64,000 bases of DNA from Lichenicoccus sp963693035 (GTDB lineage: Bacteria; Pseudomonadota; Alphaproteobacteria; Acetobacterales; Acetobacteraceae): contig CAXMMQ010000009.1 of the NCBI GenBank assembly GCA_963693035.2, positions 248,001 to 312,000 on the forward strand, given 5' to 3'. Position numbers and translations under genes: made by a program. Each line of letters opens with the position of its first letter. Position 1 is the first letter of the stretch. Below, one piece after another: positions 42,881 through 51,419 of this stretch. The notes beneath the pieces were generated by a model. The model searched no databases. It had not been told where the DNA came from and saw only the letters and a list, made by a program, of their open reading frames with translations.

Positions 42881-43738
42881 ATGAGCGCGACCCCAGGCGG
42901 CGAACTGACACCTCTGGCTTCCGATCCGCACGCGCTGAGTGCCGCCTCGCTCGGCGCGCTGGAGCAGGTGCTGCACCAGGTCGAGACCGGACGCGGGCTG
43001 CTGGTGCGGCTGGCCGACCTGATGGGTGGCGCGGTCGGCCAGGCGACCCGCCTCGGCATGCGCGGGATCGGGCTCGCCCCCGGGCTGCAGGCCAAGCTGC
43101 GCGGTCTTGGCGAGGCGGCCGTCGTGCGCGCCTTCAACCTCGCCGTGGTCGGCATGCGGCATCCGGCGCCGCTGATCTCGACCGGCGACCTGGTGCCGCC
43201 GGATCGCGGCTGGCGCGATCATGCCACCCAGGCCGCGGTGGCCGTCTCCGGCGCGGTCGGCGGCTTTGCCGGCCTGAGCGGGCTGATCCCCGATATCGGC
43301 TTCACCACCCTGACGATCATGCGCGAGATCGCCCGCATCGCCCGCGAGGAGGGCGAGGACCTTTCCACGCCCGAGGGCCAGCGCGCCTGCCTGGAGGTGT
43401 TCGCGCTGCAGGCGCACGAGGGCACCGAGGAGCAGAGCGAGCTTGGCTTCTTCTCGGCGCGCGTGGTGCTGCGCGGGCGGCCGGTGGTCATGCTGCTGTC
43501 GGAGGTCTCGTCGCACTATGGCCTGGCGCTGTCGCGCAAGGTGGCGCTGCAGATGATGCCGGTGGCCGGCGCGCTGTGCGGCGCCTCGCTGAATGCGGCC
43601 TTCCTGGCGCACTACCGCGCCCTGGCCCGCGCTCACTTCACCATCCGGCGCCTCGAGCGGACCTACGGCGCGATGAATGTCAGGGATGCGGTGGACGGCA
43701 TCAGAGCCAACCTGGCCCACCGTCCTGCGGCTGCCTGA
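42881..43738 (+). CDS. EcsC family protein
   Basis: 285-residue protein with the EcsC-family core: LSGLIPDIGFTTLTIMREIARIAREEGEDLSTPEGQRACLEVFAL-type sequence, a glycine-rich hydrophobic stretch (AVSGAVGGFAGLSG) and QMMPVAGALCGASLNAAFLAHYRALARAHF. The biochemical role of the family is not established. ATG 42881 is preferred over in-frame 42827 and 42869 because GGAGA lies 8 bp upstream. Confidence 0.85.
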   Translation: MSATPGGELTPLASDPHALSAASLGALEQVLHQVETGRGLLVRLADLMGGAVGQATRLGMRGIGLAPGLQAKLRGLGEAAVVRAFNLAVVGMRHPAPLISTGDLVPPDRGWRDHATQAAVAVSGAVGGFAGLSGLIPDIGFTTLTIMREIARIAREEGEDLSTPEGQRACLEVFALQAHEGTEEQSELGFFSARVVLRGRPVVMLLSEVSSHYGLALSRKVALQMMPVAGALCGASLNAAFLAHYRALARAHFTIRRLERTYGAMNVRDAVDGIRANLAHRPAAA

Positions 43739-43746
43739 GAACGCCT

Positions 43747-43870
43747 GTGGCTGGCGATCCGACCGGCCTTTCCTGTGCTCACGGCCAGACGGCCGCTGCG
43801 CTGCGGTGGTCGGAAGGACGCGCCGGGCGCGACCCTGCGGGTCGCTCTCATCCAGCCACCGGCGTCCTCA
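43747..43870 (+). repeat. intergenic repeat family, copy 2
   Basis: CTGGCGATCCGACCGGCC, then CTTTCCTGTGCTCACGG and GGACGCGCCGGGCGCGACC...CGCTCTCATCCAGCCACCGG. It aligns over about 100 bp with the copy at 57719-57805 read in reverse, and over its first 35 bp with the copy at 33985. It occupies the gap between two convergent genes. Confidence 0.65.
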
Positions 43871-43902
43871 AGCAGCCTTGCTCTGGAAGGACGGGCGGCC
43901 AC

Positions 43903-44076
43903 TCAGCCGTCGCCGCTCTTGCTTCCTGGGAGCAGGCCAAGCAGGGCCGAGATCACGGCGAGCAGCAGGTAGATCAGCATCATGTCCATGGCGACGCCGC
44001 CGGCGATGTGCGGCATGAGCGCCCACAGGACGGCCGAGATCGCCGCGAACACGATGAAGATCAGCATCATGCGCAT
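43903..44076 (-). CDS. 57-residue membrane protein
   Basis: Short gene read leftward from ATG 44076, with a very good ribosome binding site (AGAGGAG, complementary to about 44082-44088). The product is MRMMLIFIVFAAISAVL..., two membrane helices (about 3-21 and 33-50) and a short charged tail (SKSGDG). It overlaps the 3' end of the hydroxyacid dehydrogenase gene by 10 bp, so it is probably co-translated. Function unknown. Confidence 0.65.
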   Translation of the reverse strand: MRMMLIFIVFAAISAVLWALMPHIAGGVAMDMMLIYLLLAVISALLGLLPGSKSGDG

Positions 44077-45089
44077 CGGCGGCTCCTCTCGCCGGCGATG
44101 ATCAGGTCTTGTGGCTGACTGTCGCTGAACTCCGCCCGGACGTTGTCGAGCGCGCGCATCCCCATCGCGGTGCGCGTCTCCATGGTGGCGCTGCCGGCAT
44201 GCGGGGTCGCGAACAGGTTGGGCAGAGCGAGCAGTCTCGGGTCGGGATGCGGCTCGTTGCGGAACACGTCGAGGCCGGCGCCGGCGAGGTGACCGGTCTC
44301 CAGGGCCGCGATCAGAGCGTCCTCGTCCACCACCGAGCCACGCGAAGCGTTGATGAACACCGCGCCCTGCGGCAACAGGGACAGCATGGCGGCATCAATC
44401 AGGCCATCGGTTTCAGAGCCGCCCGGGGCGTGCACCGTCAGGATCTGCGCGTGTGGCAGCAGCTCGCGCAGGTCGGGCACATACTCCGCGCCCTCCTCGA
44501 GCTCGGGCGCCAGGCGCCTCCGGTTGCTGTAGAGCACGCGCATGTCGAAGCCGCGGGCGCGGCGTGCGACGGCGCGCCCGATGCGGCCCATGCCGATGAT
44601 GCCCAGCGTCTTGCCGTGCACGTCGGTGCCGTACTGCCCGATCGCCAGCGGTCCGTCCCAGCCGGCACGCATGATCGCGGCATATTCGGTGGCGCGACGG
44701 GCTGCGGCCAGGATCAGCAGCCAGGTCATGTCGGCATTGGTCTCGGTCAGCACGTCGGGCGTGTTGGTCAGGACCAGTCCGCGCGCCCGGACCGCCGCGA
44801 GATCGACATGGTCGGTGCCGACGGCGACGCAGGCGATCATGCGCAGGCTCTCCGGTAGCCGGTCCAGCAAGGCGGCATCGATCCTGAGATGTCCGGATAG
44901 CACGATCGCCTCGGCACCGTGCGACCGCGCGAGGTCGACCAGCATGTCCGCGTCGAGCGCGCCGCCCGGTGGCAGCGCCGGCAAAGGCACCGCATCGAAC
45001 TCGGCGGCAATCCGTGCTTCCACCGCCGGCGGCAGCGCCTGCGTCACCACGAGGCGGGGCCGGTCGGTGATCGTGTCGTCGCTGCTCAA
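44067..45089 (-). CDS. D-2-hydroxyacid dehydrogenase (glyoxylate/hydroxypyruvate reductase-like)
   Basis: 340-residue NAD(P)-dependent dehydrogenase: Rossmann motif GIIGMGRIGRAVARRA near residue 162, a following SNRRR basic loop that favours NADP, catalytic Arg in INASRGSVVDEDALIAAL, Glu in LDVFRNEPHPDPRL and His in TPHAGSATMETR. Most similar in pattern to glyoxylate/hydroxypyruvate reductases; the exact substrate cannot be fixed from sequence. Confidence 0.88.
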   Translation of the reverse strand: MSSDDTITDRPRLVVTQALPPAVEARIAAEFDAVPLPALPPGGALDADMLVDLARSHGAEAIVLSGHLRIDAALLDRLPESLRMIACVAVGTDHVDLAAVRARGLVLTNTPDVLTETNADMTWLLILAAARRATEYAAIMRAGWDGPLAIGQYGTDVHGKTLGIIGMGRIGRAVARRARGFDMRVLYSNRRRLAPELEEGAEYVPDLRELLPHAQILTVHAPGGSETDGLIDAAMLSLLPQGAVFINASRGSVVDEDALIAALETGHLAGAGLDVFRNEPHPDPRLLALPNLFATPHAGSATMETRTAMGMRALDNVRAEFSDSQPQDLIIAGERSRRCA

Positions 45090-45151
45090 TATCCGCGCCT
45101 TTCGGTTCCAGCCGATTGCCTCGGCCGCCTCGGGGCCGGCACTATCTGCCC

Positions 45152-45835
45152 ATGTTCAGACGCCGCGTCGAGGTGACACCGGACCTGCTGCTGCGCCGCT
45201 ATCGCGACGGGCTGTTCCCGATGGCCGAGACGCGCGACGCGACCGACCTGTTCTGGCTCGACCCGGAACCAAGGGGGATCCTTCCGCTCGACGGCTTCCA
45301 CCTGCCGCGCCGGCTGCGGCGCACGGCGCTCGCCGGCGACTTCGAGACCACCACCGACCGGGCCTTCGAGGCGGTGATCGATGGCTGCGCGGCACCCGCG
45401 CCGGGGCGCGAGGAGAGCTGGATCAATCCGCAGATCCGGTCGCTGTTCCTGGCCGTGCACCGCATGGGAAGCGCGCACAGCGTCGAGTGCTGGCGCGACG
45501 GCAGGCTCTGTGGCGGGCTGTACGGGATTTCGATCGGCGGCGCCTTCTTCGGCGAGAGCATGTTCAGCCGGCGGCGGGACGCCTCCAAGGTGGCGCTGGT
45601 CTACCTGGTGGCGCGGCTGCGGCTGGGCGGCTACCGGCTGCTCGACACCCAGTTCATCACCACTCACCTGTCGCAGTTCGGCGCCATCGAGGTGTCGCGC
45701 GCGCGCTATCGCGGCATGCTCTCAGACGCGATCGCGGTGGATGCGCAATGGCAGCAGGAGCCGGGGCCGCTTGCGGACGCGGTGCGCCGGCTCGGCCATG
45801 CGATCGAGGAGCAGGACCGGGCGGCCGATGGTTGA
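45152..45835 (+). CDS. aat: Aat, leucyl/phenylalanyl-tRNA-protein transferase
   Basis: 227-residue enzyme of the N-end rule pathway that adds Leu or Phe to proteins with N-terminal Arg or Lys. Family motifs: LLRRYRDGLFPMAE, FWLDPEPRGILPLDGFHLPRRLRR, HSVECWRDGRLCGGLYGISIGGAFFGESMFSRRRDASKVAL and LLDTQFITTHLSQFGA. ATG 45152 gives the usual N-terminus a few residues before the first motif. It diverges from the dehydrogenase with 62 bp between. Confidence 0.95.
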   Translation: MFRRRVEVTPDLLLRRYRDGLFPMAETRDATDLFWLDPEPRGILPLDGFHLPRRLRRTALAGDFETTTDRAFEAVIDGCAAPAPGREESWINPQIRSLFLAVHRMGSAHSVECWRDGRLCGGLYGISIGGAFFGESMFSRRRDASKVALVYLVARLRLGGYRLLDTQFITTHLSQFGAIEVSRARYRGMLSDAIAVDAQWQQEPGPLADAVRRLGHAIEEQDRAADG

Positions 45836-45907
45836 CAGCGAGCGGCGGGCGGCACCAATTCGGGAGCAGCTCCAGCCCGGAGTGCTGCATTGTCTCGGGA
45901 TCCCCTG

Positions 45908-46609
45908 ATGCGCCTGCGCCTGTCCAGACTGGCATTCCTGCCCGCCGCAATCCTGGCCGTCCCGATTCTGCTGGCCCCCGGTTTCGGCCAGGCGCAGCAG
46001 CCGGCGCATCCGCTCTACATGCCGAGCCGCGACGTCACCGTGACCTACGACGTCGAGCCGGACGGCGCTCCGGCGCCGCAGCAGGTACGCGTGCTGTTCA
46101 GCGCGCAGGGCCGGCTGATGCGGATCGATGCGCCGGACGGGCAGGGCAGCACGATCATGGATCGCGACCGGCGGTTGATGCAGATCGTGATCGGGCCGGC
46201 CAAGGTGTACATGGACGTCCCCGAGCGCGAGGAGCAGCGCAGTCCGTTCCTGCTCGACCCGGCGATGCAGTACAGCGCAACCGGCAGCGCCACCGTAGCC
46301 GGGCTGCCCTGTACCACCTGGTCGATCGTCACGGCGTCCGGCAGCGCGCACGCCTGCGTGACCTCCGACGGCGTGGTGCTCAGCGAGGACGGCGTCGACA
46401 GCCAGGGCGCGCGCGGCCATCTGGTGGCGCGCAGCGTTAGCTACGGCCCGATCGCGGCCGCCGCCTTCCAGCCACCCGCCGGCTTCACCCGCGTGGCCCA
46501 CCCCGAAGGACCCGCGGCGTATGAGCGCGACGGCAAGCCGGGACCCGGTGGCGGCCCTGCGGATGGTCCTCCGATGGGCGGGCCGGGCGCCGATCCCGCG
46601 CATCCGTGA
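45908..46609 (+). CDS. secreted protein, tandem paralogue 1
   Basis: 233-residue exported protein: signal peptide (MRLRLSRLAFLPAAILAVPILLAPGFGQA), then RDVTVTYDV, a beta-rich central region and VAGLPCTTWSIV...ACVTSDGVVLSEDG, ending in a Gly/Pro-rich tail. Two cysteines may form a disulphide. It shares its layout with the next gene, which overlaps it by 4 bp. Unknown function; a resemblance to DUF4412-type outer-envelope proteins is possible but unverified. ATG 45908 is chosen over TTG 45890 because it starts the signal peptide. Confidence 0.75.
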   Translation: MRLRLSRLAFLPAAILAVPILLAPGFGQAQQPAHPLYMPSRDVTVTYDVEPDGAPAPQQVRVLFSAQGRLMRIDAPDGQGSTIMDRDRRLMQIVIGPAKVYMDVPEREEQRSPFLLDPAMQYSATGSATVAGLPCTTWSIVTASGSAHACVTSDGVVLSEDGVDSQGARGHLVARSVSYGPIAAAAFQPPAGFTRVAHPEGPAAYERDGKPGPGGGPADGPPMGGPGADPAHP

Positions 46610-47232
46610 GCCGGCCGGGAGCGCTTGGCGCCCTGCTGGCTGCGCTCGCCCTTATTGTCGGAAGTGCCACCGGCGCGGCAGACGCCGCGAACCCGTTCGT
46701 CACACCGCAGCGCGACGTGGACGTCACCTATCTCATCGCCGGGCCCCGGGCGTCTCCGGCACGTACCGCGCCATCCGCCCTGCAGCCGCCTTCGGTGATG
46801 TCGCAGCGCATGCGCTGGTCGGCCTCGCTCTGGAGCCAGCGCCTCGAGCCGGCCGGCAACGCCTACATGATCACCGACTACCGCGCCCGCCGCATCCTCG
46901 TGGTCGATCCGCGCCGCGCGATTGCGACCCTGCTGCCGCTGCCGGCGACGCAGCCCGGCGGCGGCGTGCAGGCGCCGGGAGCCCGCGCCACCGGTCGCTA
47001 TGACCGGCTCGGCGAGGATGCGGTGGCCGGCATCTCCTGCACCGAGTGGCGCACCGCCGACGATGCGGGCGCCGACAGCGTGATCTGCCTGACGCCGGAC
47101 GGGGTGCTGCTGCGCGCCCGTCACGGCGCGCAGGTCCTGCTGGTGGCGTCGCGGGTGAGCTATGCGGCGCAGGACCCGGCTCTGTTCGCGGCACCCGCCG
47201 GCACCCGGGTCGAACAGCCGCCATCGCAATGA
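46606..47232 (+). CDS. secreted protein, tandem paralogue 2
   Basis: 208-residue exported protein: signal peptide (about 1-27), QRDVDVTYLI near the mature start, AGISCTEWRTAD and VICLTPDGVLLRA, then VASRVSYAAQDPALF-PAGTR. These match the preceding gene's RDVTVTYDV, AGLPCTTWS, CVTSDGVVL and ARSVSYGPI-PPAGFTR in the same order, so the pair arose by duplication. GTG 46606 overlaps the first gene's stop (GTGA). Function unknown. Confidence 0.75.
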   Translation: MSRPGALGALLAALALIVGSATGAADAANPFVTPQRDVDVTYLIAGPRASPARTAPSALQPPSVMSQRMRWSASLWSQRLEPAGNAYMITDYRARRILVVDPRRAIATLLPLPATQPGGGVQAPGARATGRYDRLGEDAVAGISCTEWRTADDAGADSVICLTPDGVLLRARHGAQVLLVASRVSYAAQDPALFAAPAGTRVEQPPSQ

Positions 47233-47359
47233 AGTGACCGCCTGCGGGACCCCACAGACAGTTTGAAACCATTCCGCCGCTTTGCCGCCTGCAAATAGCC
47301 ACGCTTCCTGCGTCCTATGAATCGAAGGCGGTGATCCCCATATCGCCGCTATGGCCAGG

Positions 47360-47376
47360 CCGGCATTCGATGCCGG
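47360..47376. other. stem-loop in the leader of the Gly/Tyr-repeat gene
   Basis: CCGGCAT-TCG-ATGCCGG, a perfect 7-bp stem 32 bp before ATG 47408. Could affect translation or mRNA stability of the following gene. No regulator-binding family recognised. Confidence 0.4.
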
Positions 47377-47407
47377 AATCGGCCCGAGCAAGAGAGGCAT
47401 TCATCCG

Positions 47408-47749
47408 ATGCGTAGTTCGATGCGTCTTATCCTGGCCGTGCCACTGCTGGCCACCGGCCTGGCCGTGACCACCGCGCCGGCGGCGCAGGCCCAGTGGCGT
47501 CATGGCTATGGTGGCTACGGCTACCACGGTGGCTACGGCTACCGCGGTGGCTACGGCTACCGCGGTGGCTACGGCTATCGCGGCGGCTTCGTTGGACCGC
47601 TTGTCGGCGGGCTGGCCGCCGGCGCCCTGATCGGCGCCCTGGCGGCTCCGCGCTACTACGCCCCGCCGCCCCCGGTGGTCTATGCGCCGCCGCCAGTGGT
47701 CTATGCGGCGCCGCCTCCGGGTTATTACGGCCAGCCATACGGCTACTGA
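47408..47749 (+). CDS. secreted Gly/Tyr-repeat protein
   Basis: 113-residue protein: signal peptide (MRSSMRLILAVPLLATGLAVTTAPAAQA), then imperfect GGYGYRGGYGYR repeats (about 33-60) encoded by an 18-bp DNA repeat around 47510-47585, a hydrophobic Gly-zipper-like stretch (GPLVGGLAAGALIGALAA) and a Pro/Tyr-rich tail (PPPVVYAPPP). Resembles small envelope proteins with glycine-zipper segments. Unknown function. ATG 47408 starts the signal peptide; an earlier in-frame ATG at 47351 would add a non-signal leader. Confidence 0.7.
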   Translation: MRSSMRLILAVPLLATGLAVTTAPAAQAQWRHGYGGYGYHGGYGYRGGYGYRGGYGYRGGFVGPLVGGLAAGALIGALAAPRYYAPPPPVVYAPPPVVYAAPPPGYYGQPYGY

Positions 47750-47764
47750 CACATCCAGATCGGC

Positions 47765-47790
47765 GGCGGTCTCGCTCAGGCGAGGCCGCC
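47765..47790. terminator. stem-loop at the convergent end of the Gly/Tyr-repeat gene and bcp
   Basis: GGCGGTCTCG-CTCAGG-CGAGGCCGCC, a 10-bp stem with one G.T pair; the bcp stop lies in the loop. Likely a shared end point, although no U-tract follows on either strand. Confidence 0.4.
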
Positions 47791-48300
47791 GGCCGCCTCG
47801 ATGACCTCGGCCGCGTGGCCGGGAACCTTCACCTTGTTCCAGACCCGGGCGATCCGGCCGGCCGCATCGACCAGAAGCGTCGTGCGTTCGATGCCCATGT
47901 AGCGCCGGCCATACATCGACTTCTCCACCCAGACGCCATAGGCCTCGAGTGTGCCGCCGGTCTCGTCCGAGGCGAGCGGGAACTCCAGATTGAACTTCTT
48001 TGCGAACGCCTCGATCGCCTGCATCGGGTCCTTCGAGACGCCGATGACCGGCAGCGCCTTCGCCGCCTTGCCGAGTGCGCCGAGTGCCTCCTGGAACTCG
48101 CAGGCCTCCTTGGTGCAGCCGCTGGTATCCGCCTTCGGATAGAAATACAGCACGTAGGGCGAGCCCTTCAGGCCGGCCGATTGCGCGCGCCGCCCGAAGC
48201 TGGCCGGCAGGTCGAAGCCGGGAGCCGCATCGCCTACCGCGGGGCCTGATGCAGCGGCGGATTTCGCGCCGGACGGGTCGGGAGTCGGGGTGTGCGCCAT
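47776..48300 (-). CDS. bcp: Bcp-type peroxiredoxin (own start inside the glnE reading frame)
   Basis: 174-residue thiol peroxidase of the bacterioferritin comigratory protein (BCP/PrxQ) family: YVLYFYPKADTSGCTKEACEFQ with the peroxidatic Cys of TSGCT and the second Cys five residues later, then VIGVSKDPMQAIEAFAKKFNLEFPLASD and RTTLLVDAAGRI. ATG 48300 has a strong ribosome binding site (AAGGAGG about 7 bp upstream), so the protein is made on its own. However, the upstream glnE frame runs into it with no stop. Confidence 0.92.
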   Translation of the reverse strand: MAHTPTPDPSGAKSAAASGPAVGDAAPGFDLPASFGRRAQSAGLKGSPYVLYFYPKADTSGCTKEACEFQEALGALGKAAKALPVIGVSKDPMQAIEAFAKKFNLEFPLASDETGGTLEAYGVWVEKSMYGRRYMGIERTTLLVDAAGRIARVWNKVKVPGHAAEVIEAAGGLA

Positions 48301-51300
48301 GCGGTTCCTCCTTATGCTCGATCGTATGCCATTTGCCGCTCCCCCGCGCGAAACGCCAGCCCGGACGAGGTCGATGGCGTTGCCCGGTGACAGGGCCGGA
48401 TCGCCGACCAGCGCGCAGAAGGCCTGCCGCACCTCTAGGGCTGCGGACTGCATCCGGCGGCGGAGGTCGTCAAGGGTGGCGATCCCACAAGATCCGAAGC
48501 CGACCAGAAGGGCGTCCCGGACCGGCGCGGTCCAGGCCTCGTCCGCCGTCGGGACCAGGGCGCCGAACAGGAGGCGCAGCCTGCTCTGCAGCGTACGCCA
48601 GAACCGGTCCGCCGCGATCAGGGCCGCGGCTTGCGTCGGCGGCACGGCGTGTATCCGGCCGAGCGTCTCCAGGGCGTCAGTTGTCGTGGCCCGCGTGCTC
48701 CGACGGCGCCGGGCGTCGTCCCCACGGACGAGGTGCAGGACCTGCGCGAGGAACTCGATCTCGAGCAGGCCGCCATCCAGCAGCTTGATGTCCCACGGGC
48801 CCTGTGGCGGGTGCTCGCGGGCAATCCTGGCACGCATCTCGCAGGCTGCCGACAGCGTCCGGCGGCGACCGGTCGGAGTACGCAGCTCCGGCCTTGCGAT
48901 CGCCCGGTCGATCTCCCGAAGCATGGCCCGGCGCCGCGACCGCGGCCCGGCGACGATGCGGGCGCGGGTGAGGGCCATGCGCTCCCAGGTCCAGGCCTGC
49001 TCGGCGTGATAGCGTCGGAAGGCGGCGCGCGACACCGCGACCGGACCCTTGCTGCCGGACGGGCGAAGCCGCATGTCCAGCGCATAGAGCGGCCCTTCCA
49101 TGCCCGGTGCCGAGAGAGCCGCGATCAGCGCATGCGCCAGTCGGATGAAATACTGGCTAACCGGCAGCGGGCGACTGTGCGGGCCGGCCTGGGAGCGGTT
49201 CGGCAACCTGCTGTCGGTCACCGCGTCCGGGTGGTCATAGACCAGCATCAGGTCGAGGTCGGAGCCGGCCATCATCTCGCGCGAGCCGAGCTTGCCGAGC
49301 GCCACCACCACCATTCCGCCGCCGGCGACCCGGCCGTAGCGCCCCTCATGCGCGCGACGCACCACCGCCAGCAGGCTGGAGATGACGTGCCCGGCCAGTT
49401 CGGACCGGGCCGCCCCGGCGGCGTCGACGTCGATCCTGCCATCGAGCTGGGCCAGCGACAGCCGGAACTCCTCGCCGCGCACCAGGATCCGCGCGCGCGC
49501 GATCGCTTCCTCGATGCCGGCAGCCGCACGGATCTGGTCGTCCAACCGACGCCCGGCTCCGGCCTCTTCCCCGTTTCCAGGCTCGGGCACCAGCAGCCCT
49601 TCCAGCGCGGACGGCACCGCGGCCAGGTGATCGGCGAGAAACGGTGCGGCACCCAGCACGACGGCGATGCGTCCGAGCAGCGGCGGGTTATGGGCGAGCA
49701 GCGACAGCAACTGCACCCCGGCAGTCTGCCGCGCCAGCAGGCTGTCGAAGCGGATCAGCGCCAGCATCGGGTCCTGCTGCTCGAGCAGGGCGACGAGCAG
49801 CGCCGGCAGGATGTCCCGCAGCAACCCCTGCGCGCGATCCGAGCGCAGCGCGCGCAGATGGCGGTCGCGCCACCGGCCCAGGATGGCGGCGGCACGCGCC
49901 GGTTGCGCAAAGCCGGCGCGTCCGAGCAGGGCCGGCAGATCCGGGGCATCGAGATGGCAGAACGGCTCCGGCTCGCGGGCGGCGGGACCGGTCGCGAACA
50001 TGTCGCCGAACGCCGCATGCACGCGGCGCATCGGCTCGAGCAGCCGCCGCGCCAGCGCCGCGCTATCGTCGCATCCCATGAACAGCGCGAAGCGGCCGAA
50101 GTCGGCGCGGTGCTCCGGCAGGCTGTGGGTCTGGCGGTCGTCGCGCATCTGCAGCCGGTGCTCGACGCTGCGCAGCAGCCGGTAGCTGCGGCCGAGGTCG
50201 GCAGCCAGGCCGGCCGGCATGTAACTGCCCTCGGCCAGCCGGGCCAGCGCCCCGAGCGTGGTGGCGTCGCGCAACTCGGGCGCCCGCCCGCCCCAGACCA
50301 GCAGCATGGTCTGCGCCAGGAACTCGATCTCGCGTATCCCGCCATGGCCGAGCTTGAGGTCGTGCCCGAGCAGTGTCGCGACGGGATCGGCCGCCATTGC
50401 ATCCGGCGCCCCGACCCCCGGGGCCCCGGTGGTCGGGGCGCCAAGCGGGGGCCGGCCAGTGGCGCCGCGATGCCGGTCGATGCGGCGCTTCATCGCGACG
50501 ATGTCCTCGATGGCGGCGAAATCGAGGTGCCGGCGCCAGATGAACGGGCGGATCGTGTCGAGGAACGCGCGGCCGCATGCGAGGTCGCCAGCGACCGGGC
50601 GCGCCTTGGTCAGCGCCGCACGCTCCCAGGTCTGGCCCAGGCTCTCATAGTAGGTGACCGCAGCCGGCAGCGACACGGCGGGCGGGGTGGAGGCCGGGTC
50701 CGGCCGCAGCCGCAGGTCCATGCGGAACACGTAGCCGTCGGCGTCGCGCGTCTCCATCAGCCGCACCAGCTCGGCGCTCATCCGGGTGAAGGTGCGCTGC
50801 AGGTCGTCATGCCCGGGATGCGCGTCCGGGTCGTACAGCAGCACCAGGTCGATGTCGCTGGAGTAGTTCAGCTCGCGCGCGCCGAGCTTGCCCATCGCCA
50901 GCACGACGAAGCCGCATCCAGGCTCCGGTTCTTCCGTGGCCGCGAGCGCGAGTTCACCGCGGCTTGCCGCCTCCAGCAGCAGATGGCGCACCGCGGCACC
51001 CAGCGCGGCCTCCGCCAGCCGGCTGAGGCTGTGGGTCACCTGCTCAAGGCTCCAGATGCCGCCGATATCCGCCACCGCGCACGCCAGCGCGACCTGGCGC
51101 TTGGCCTGTCGCAGCGTGCGGGCGATCGTCTCGCGCGGCTGTCGCGGCGGCAGGGCGGCGAGGCTGCGCAGAACCTGCTCGAGCACGATGCCGGGGCCGA
51201 GGCGGCACAGCCGGTCGAAGCAGGCCGGTTCGCGACGCACCAGATCGGCGAGGAAGCGGCTGTTGCCGCCCAGGCAGGCCACCAGCGCCGCCCTGGCGCG

Positions 51301-51390
51301 ATTGCCTGGCTTGCCTGGCGCTCCGGCGAGCGCAACGGCGCGTGCCGGTTCGGCCGGCGCCGGCCAGGCGGATGGCAGGCGGAACTTCAT
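47776..51390 (-). CDS. glnE: GlnE, glutamine synthetase adenylyltransferase, reading through into Bcp
   Basis: Bifunctional adenylylation/deadenylylation enzyme controlling glutamine synthetase. It has two nucleotidyltransferase domains, with NYSSDIDLVLLYDPDAHPG (deadenylylase half) and MMAGSDLDLMLVYDHPDAV (adenylylase half). The GlnE part is about 1030 residues and ends around LVGDPALSPGNAIDL. No in-frame stop occurs before the Bcp ATG at 48300, so the frame continues to 47776 (1204 residues in all). In another frame a TAA sits immediately before the Bcp ribosome binding site, so a one-base change or error could explain the missing stop. ATG 51390 (MKFRLPSAWP) is preferred over the far upstream ATG 51495. 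Confidence 0.88.
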   Translation of the reverse strand: MKFRLPSAWPAPAEPARAVALAGAPGKPGNRARAALVACLGGNSRFLADLVRREPACFDRLCRLGPGIVLEQVLRSLAALPPRQPRETIARTLRQAKRQVALACAVADIGGIWSLEQVTHSLSRLAEAALGAAVRHLLLEAASRGELALAATEEPEPGCGFVVLAMGKLGARELNYSSDIDLVLLYDPDAHPGHDDLQRTFTRMSAELVRLMETRDADGYVFRMDLRLRPDPASTPPAVSLPAAVTYYESLGQTWERAALTKARPVAGDLACGRAFLDTIRPFIWRRHLDFAAIEDIVAMKRRIDRHRGATGRPPLGAPTTGAPGVGAPDAMAADPVATLLGHDLKLGHGGIREIEFLAQTMLLVWGGRAPELRDATTLGALARLAEGSYMPAGLAADLGRSYRLLRSVEHRLQMRDDRQTHSLPEHRADFGRFALFMGCDDSAALARRLLEPMRRVHAAFGDMFATGPAAREPEPFCHLDAPDLPALLGRAGFAQPARAAAILGRWRDRHLRALRSDRAQGLLRDILPALLVALLEQQDPMLALIRFDSLLARQTAGVQLLSLLAHNPPLLGRIAVVLGAAPFLADHLAAVPSALEGLLVPEPGNGEEAGAGRRLDDQIRAAAGIEEAIARARILVRGEEFRLSLAQLDGRIDVDAAGAARSELAGHVISSLLAVVRRAHEGRYGRVAGGGMVVVALGKLGSREMMAGSDLDLMLVYDHPDAVTDSRLPNRSQAGPHSRPLPVSQYFIRLAHALIAALSAPGMEGPLYALDMRLRPSGSKGPVAVSRAAFRRYHAEQAWTWERMALTRARIVAGPRSRRRAMLREIDRAIARPELRTPTGRRRTLSAACEMRARIAREHPPQGPWDIKLLDGGLLEIEFLAQVLHLVRGDDARRRRSTRATTTDALETLGRIHAVPPTQAAALIAADRFWRTLQSRLRLLFGALVPTADEAWTAPVRDALLVGFGSCGIATLDDLRRRMQSAALEVRQAFCALVGDPALSPGNAIDLVRAGVSRGGAANGIRSSIRRNRMAHTPTPDPSGAKSAAASGPAVGDAAPGFDLPASFGRRAQSAGLKGSPYVLYFYPKADTSGCTKEACEFQEALGALGKAAKALPVIGVSKDPMQAIEAFAKKFNLEFPLASDETGGTLEAYGVWVEKSMYGRRYMGIERTTLLVDAAGRIARVWNKVKVPGHAAEVIEAAGGLA

Positions 51391-51419
51391 CTCAGGCAGG
51401 CCGGTGCAGCCGTCGGGGC

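Noticed and set aside
47510..47585. 18-bp tandem DNA repeat
   Set aside because: Explained by the GGYGYR protein repeats of the secreted protein; not a separate element.
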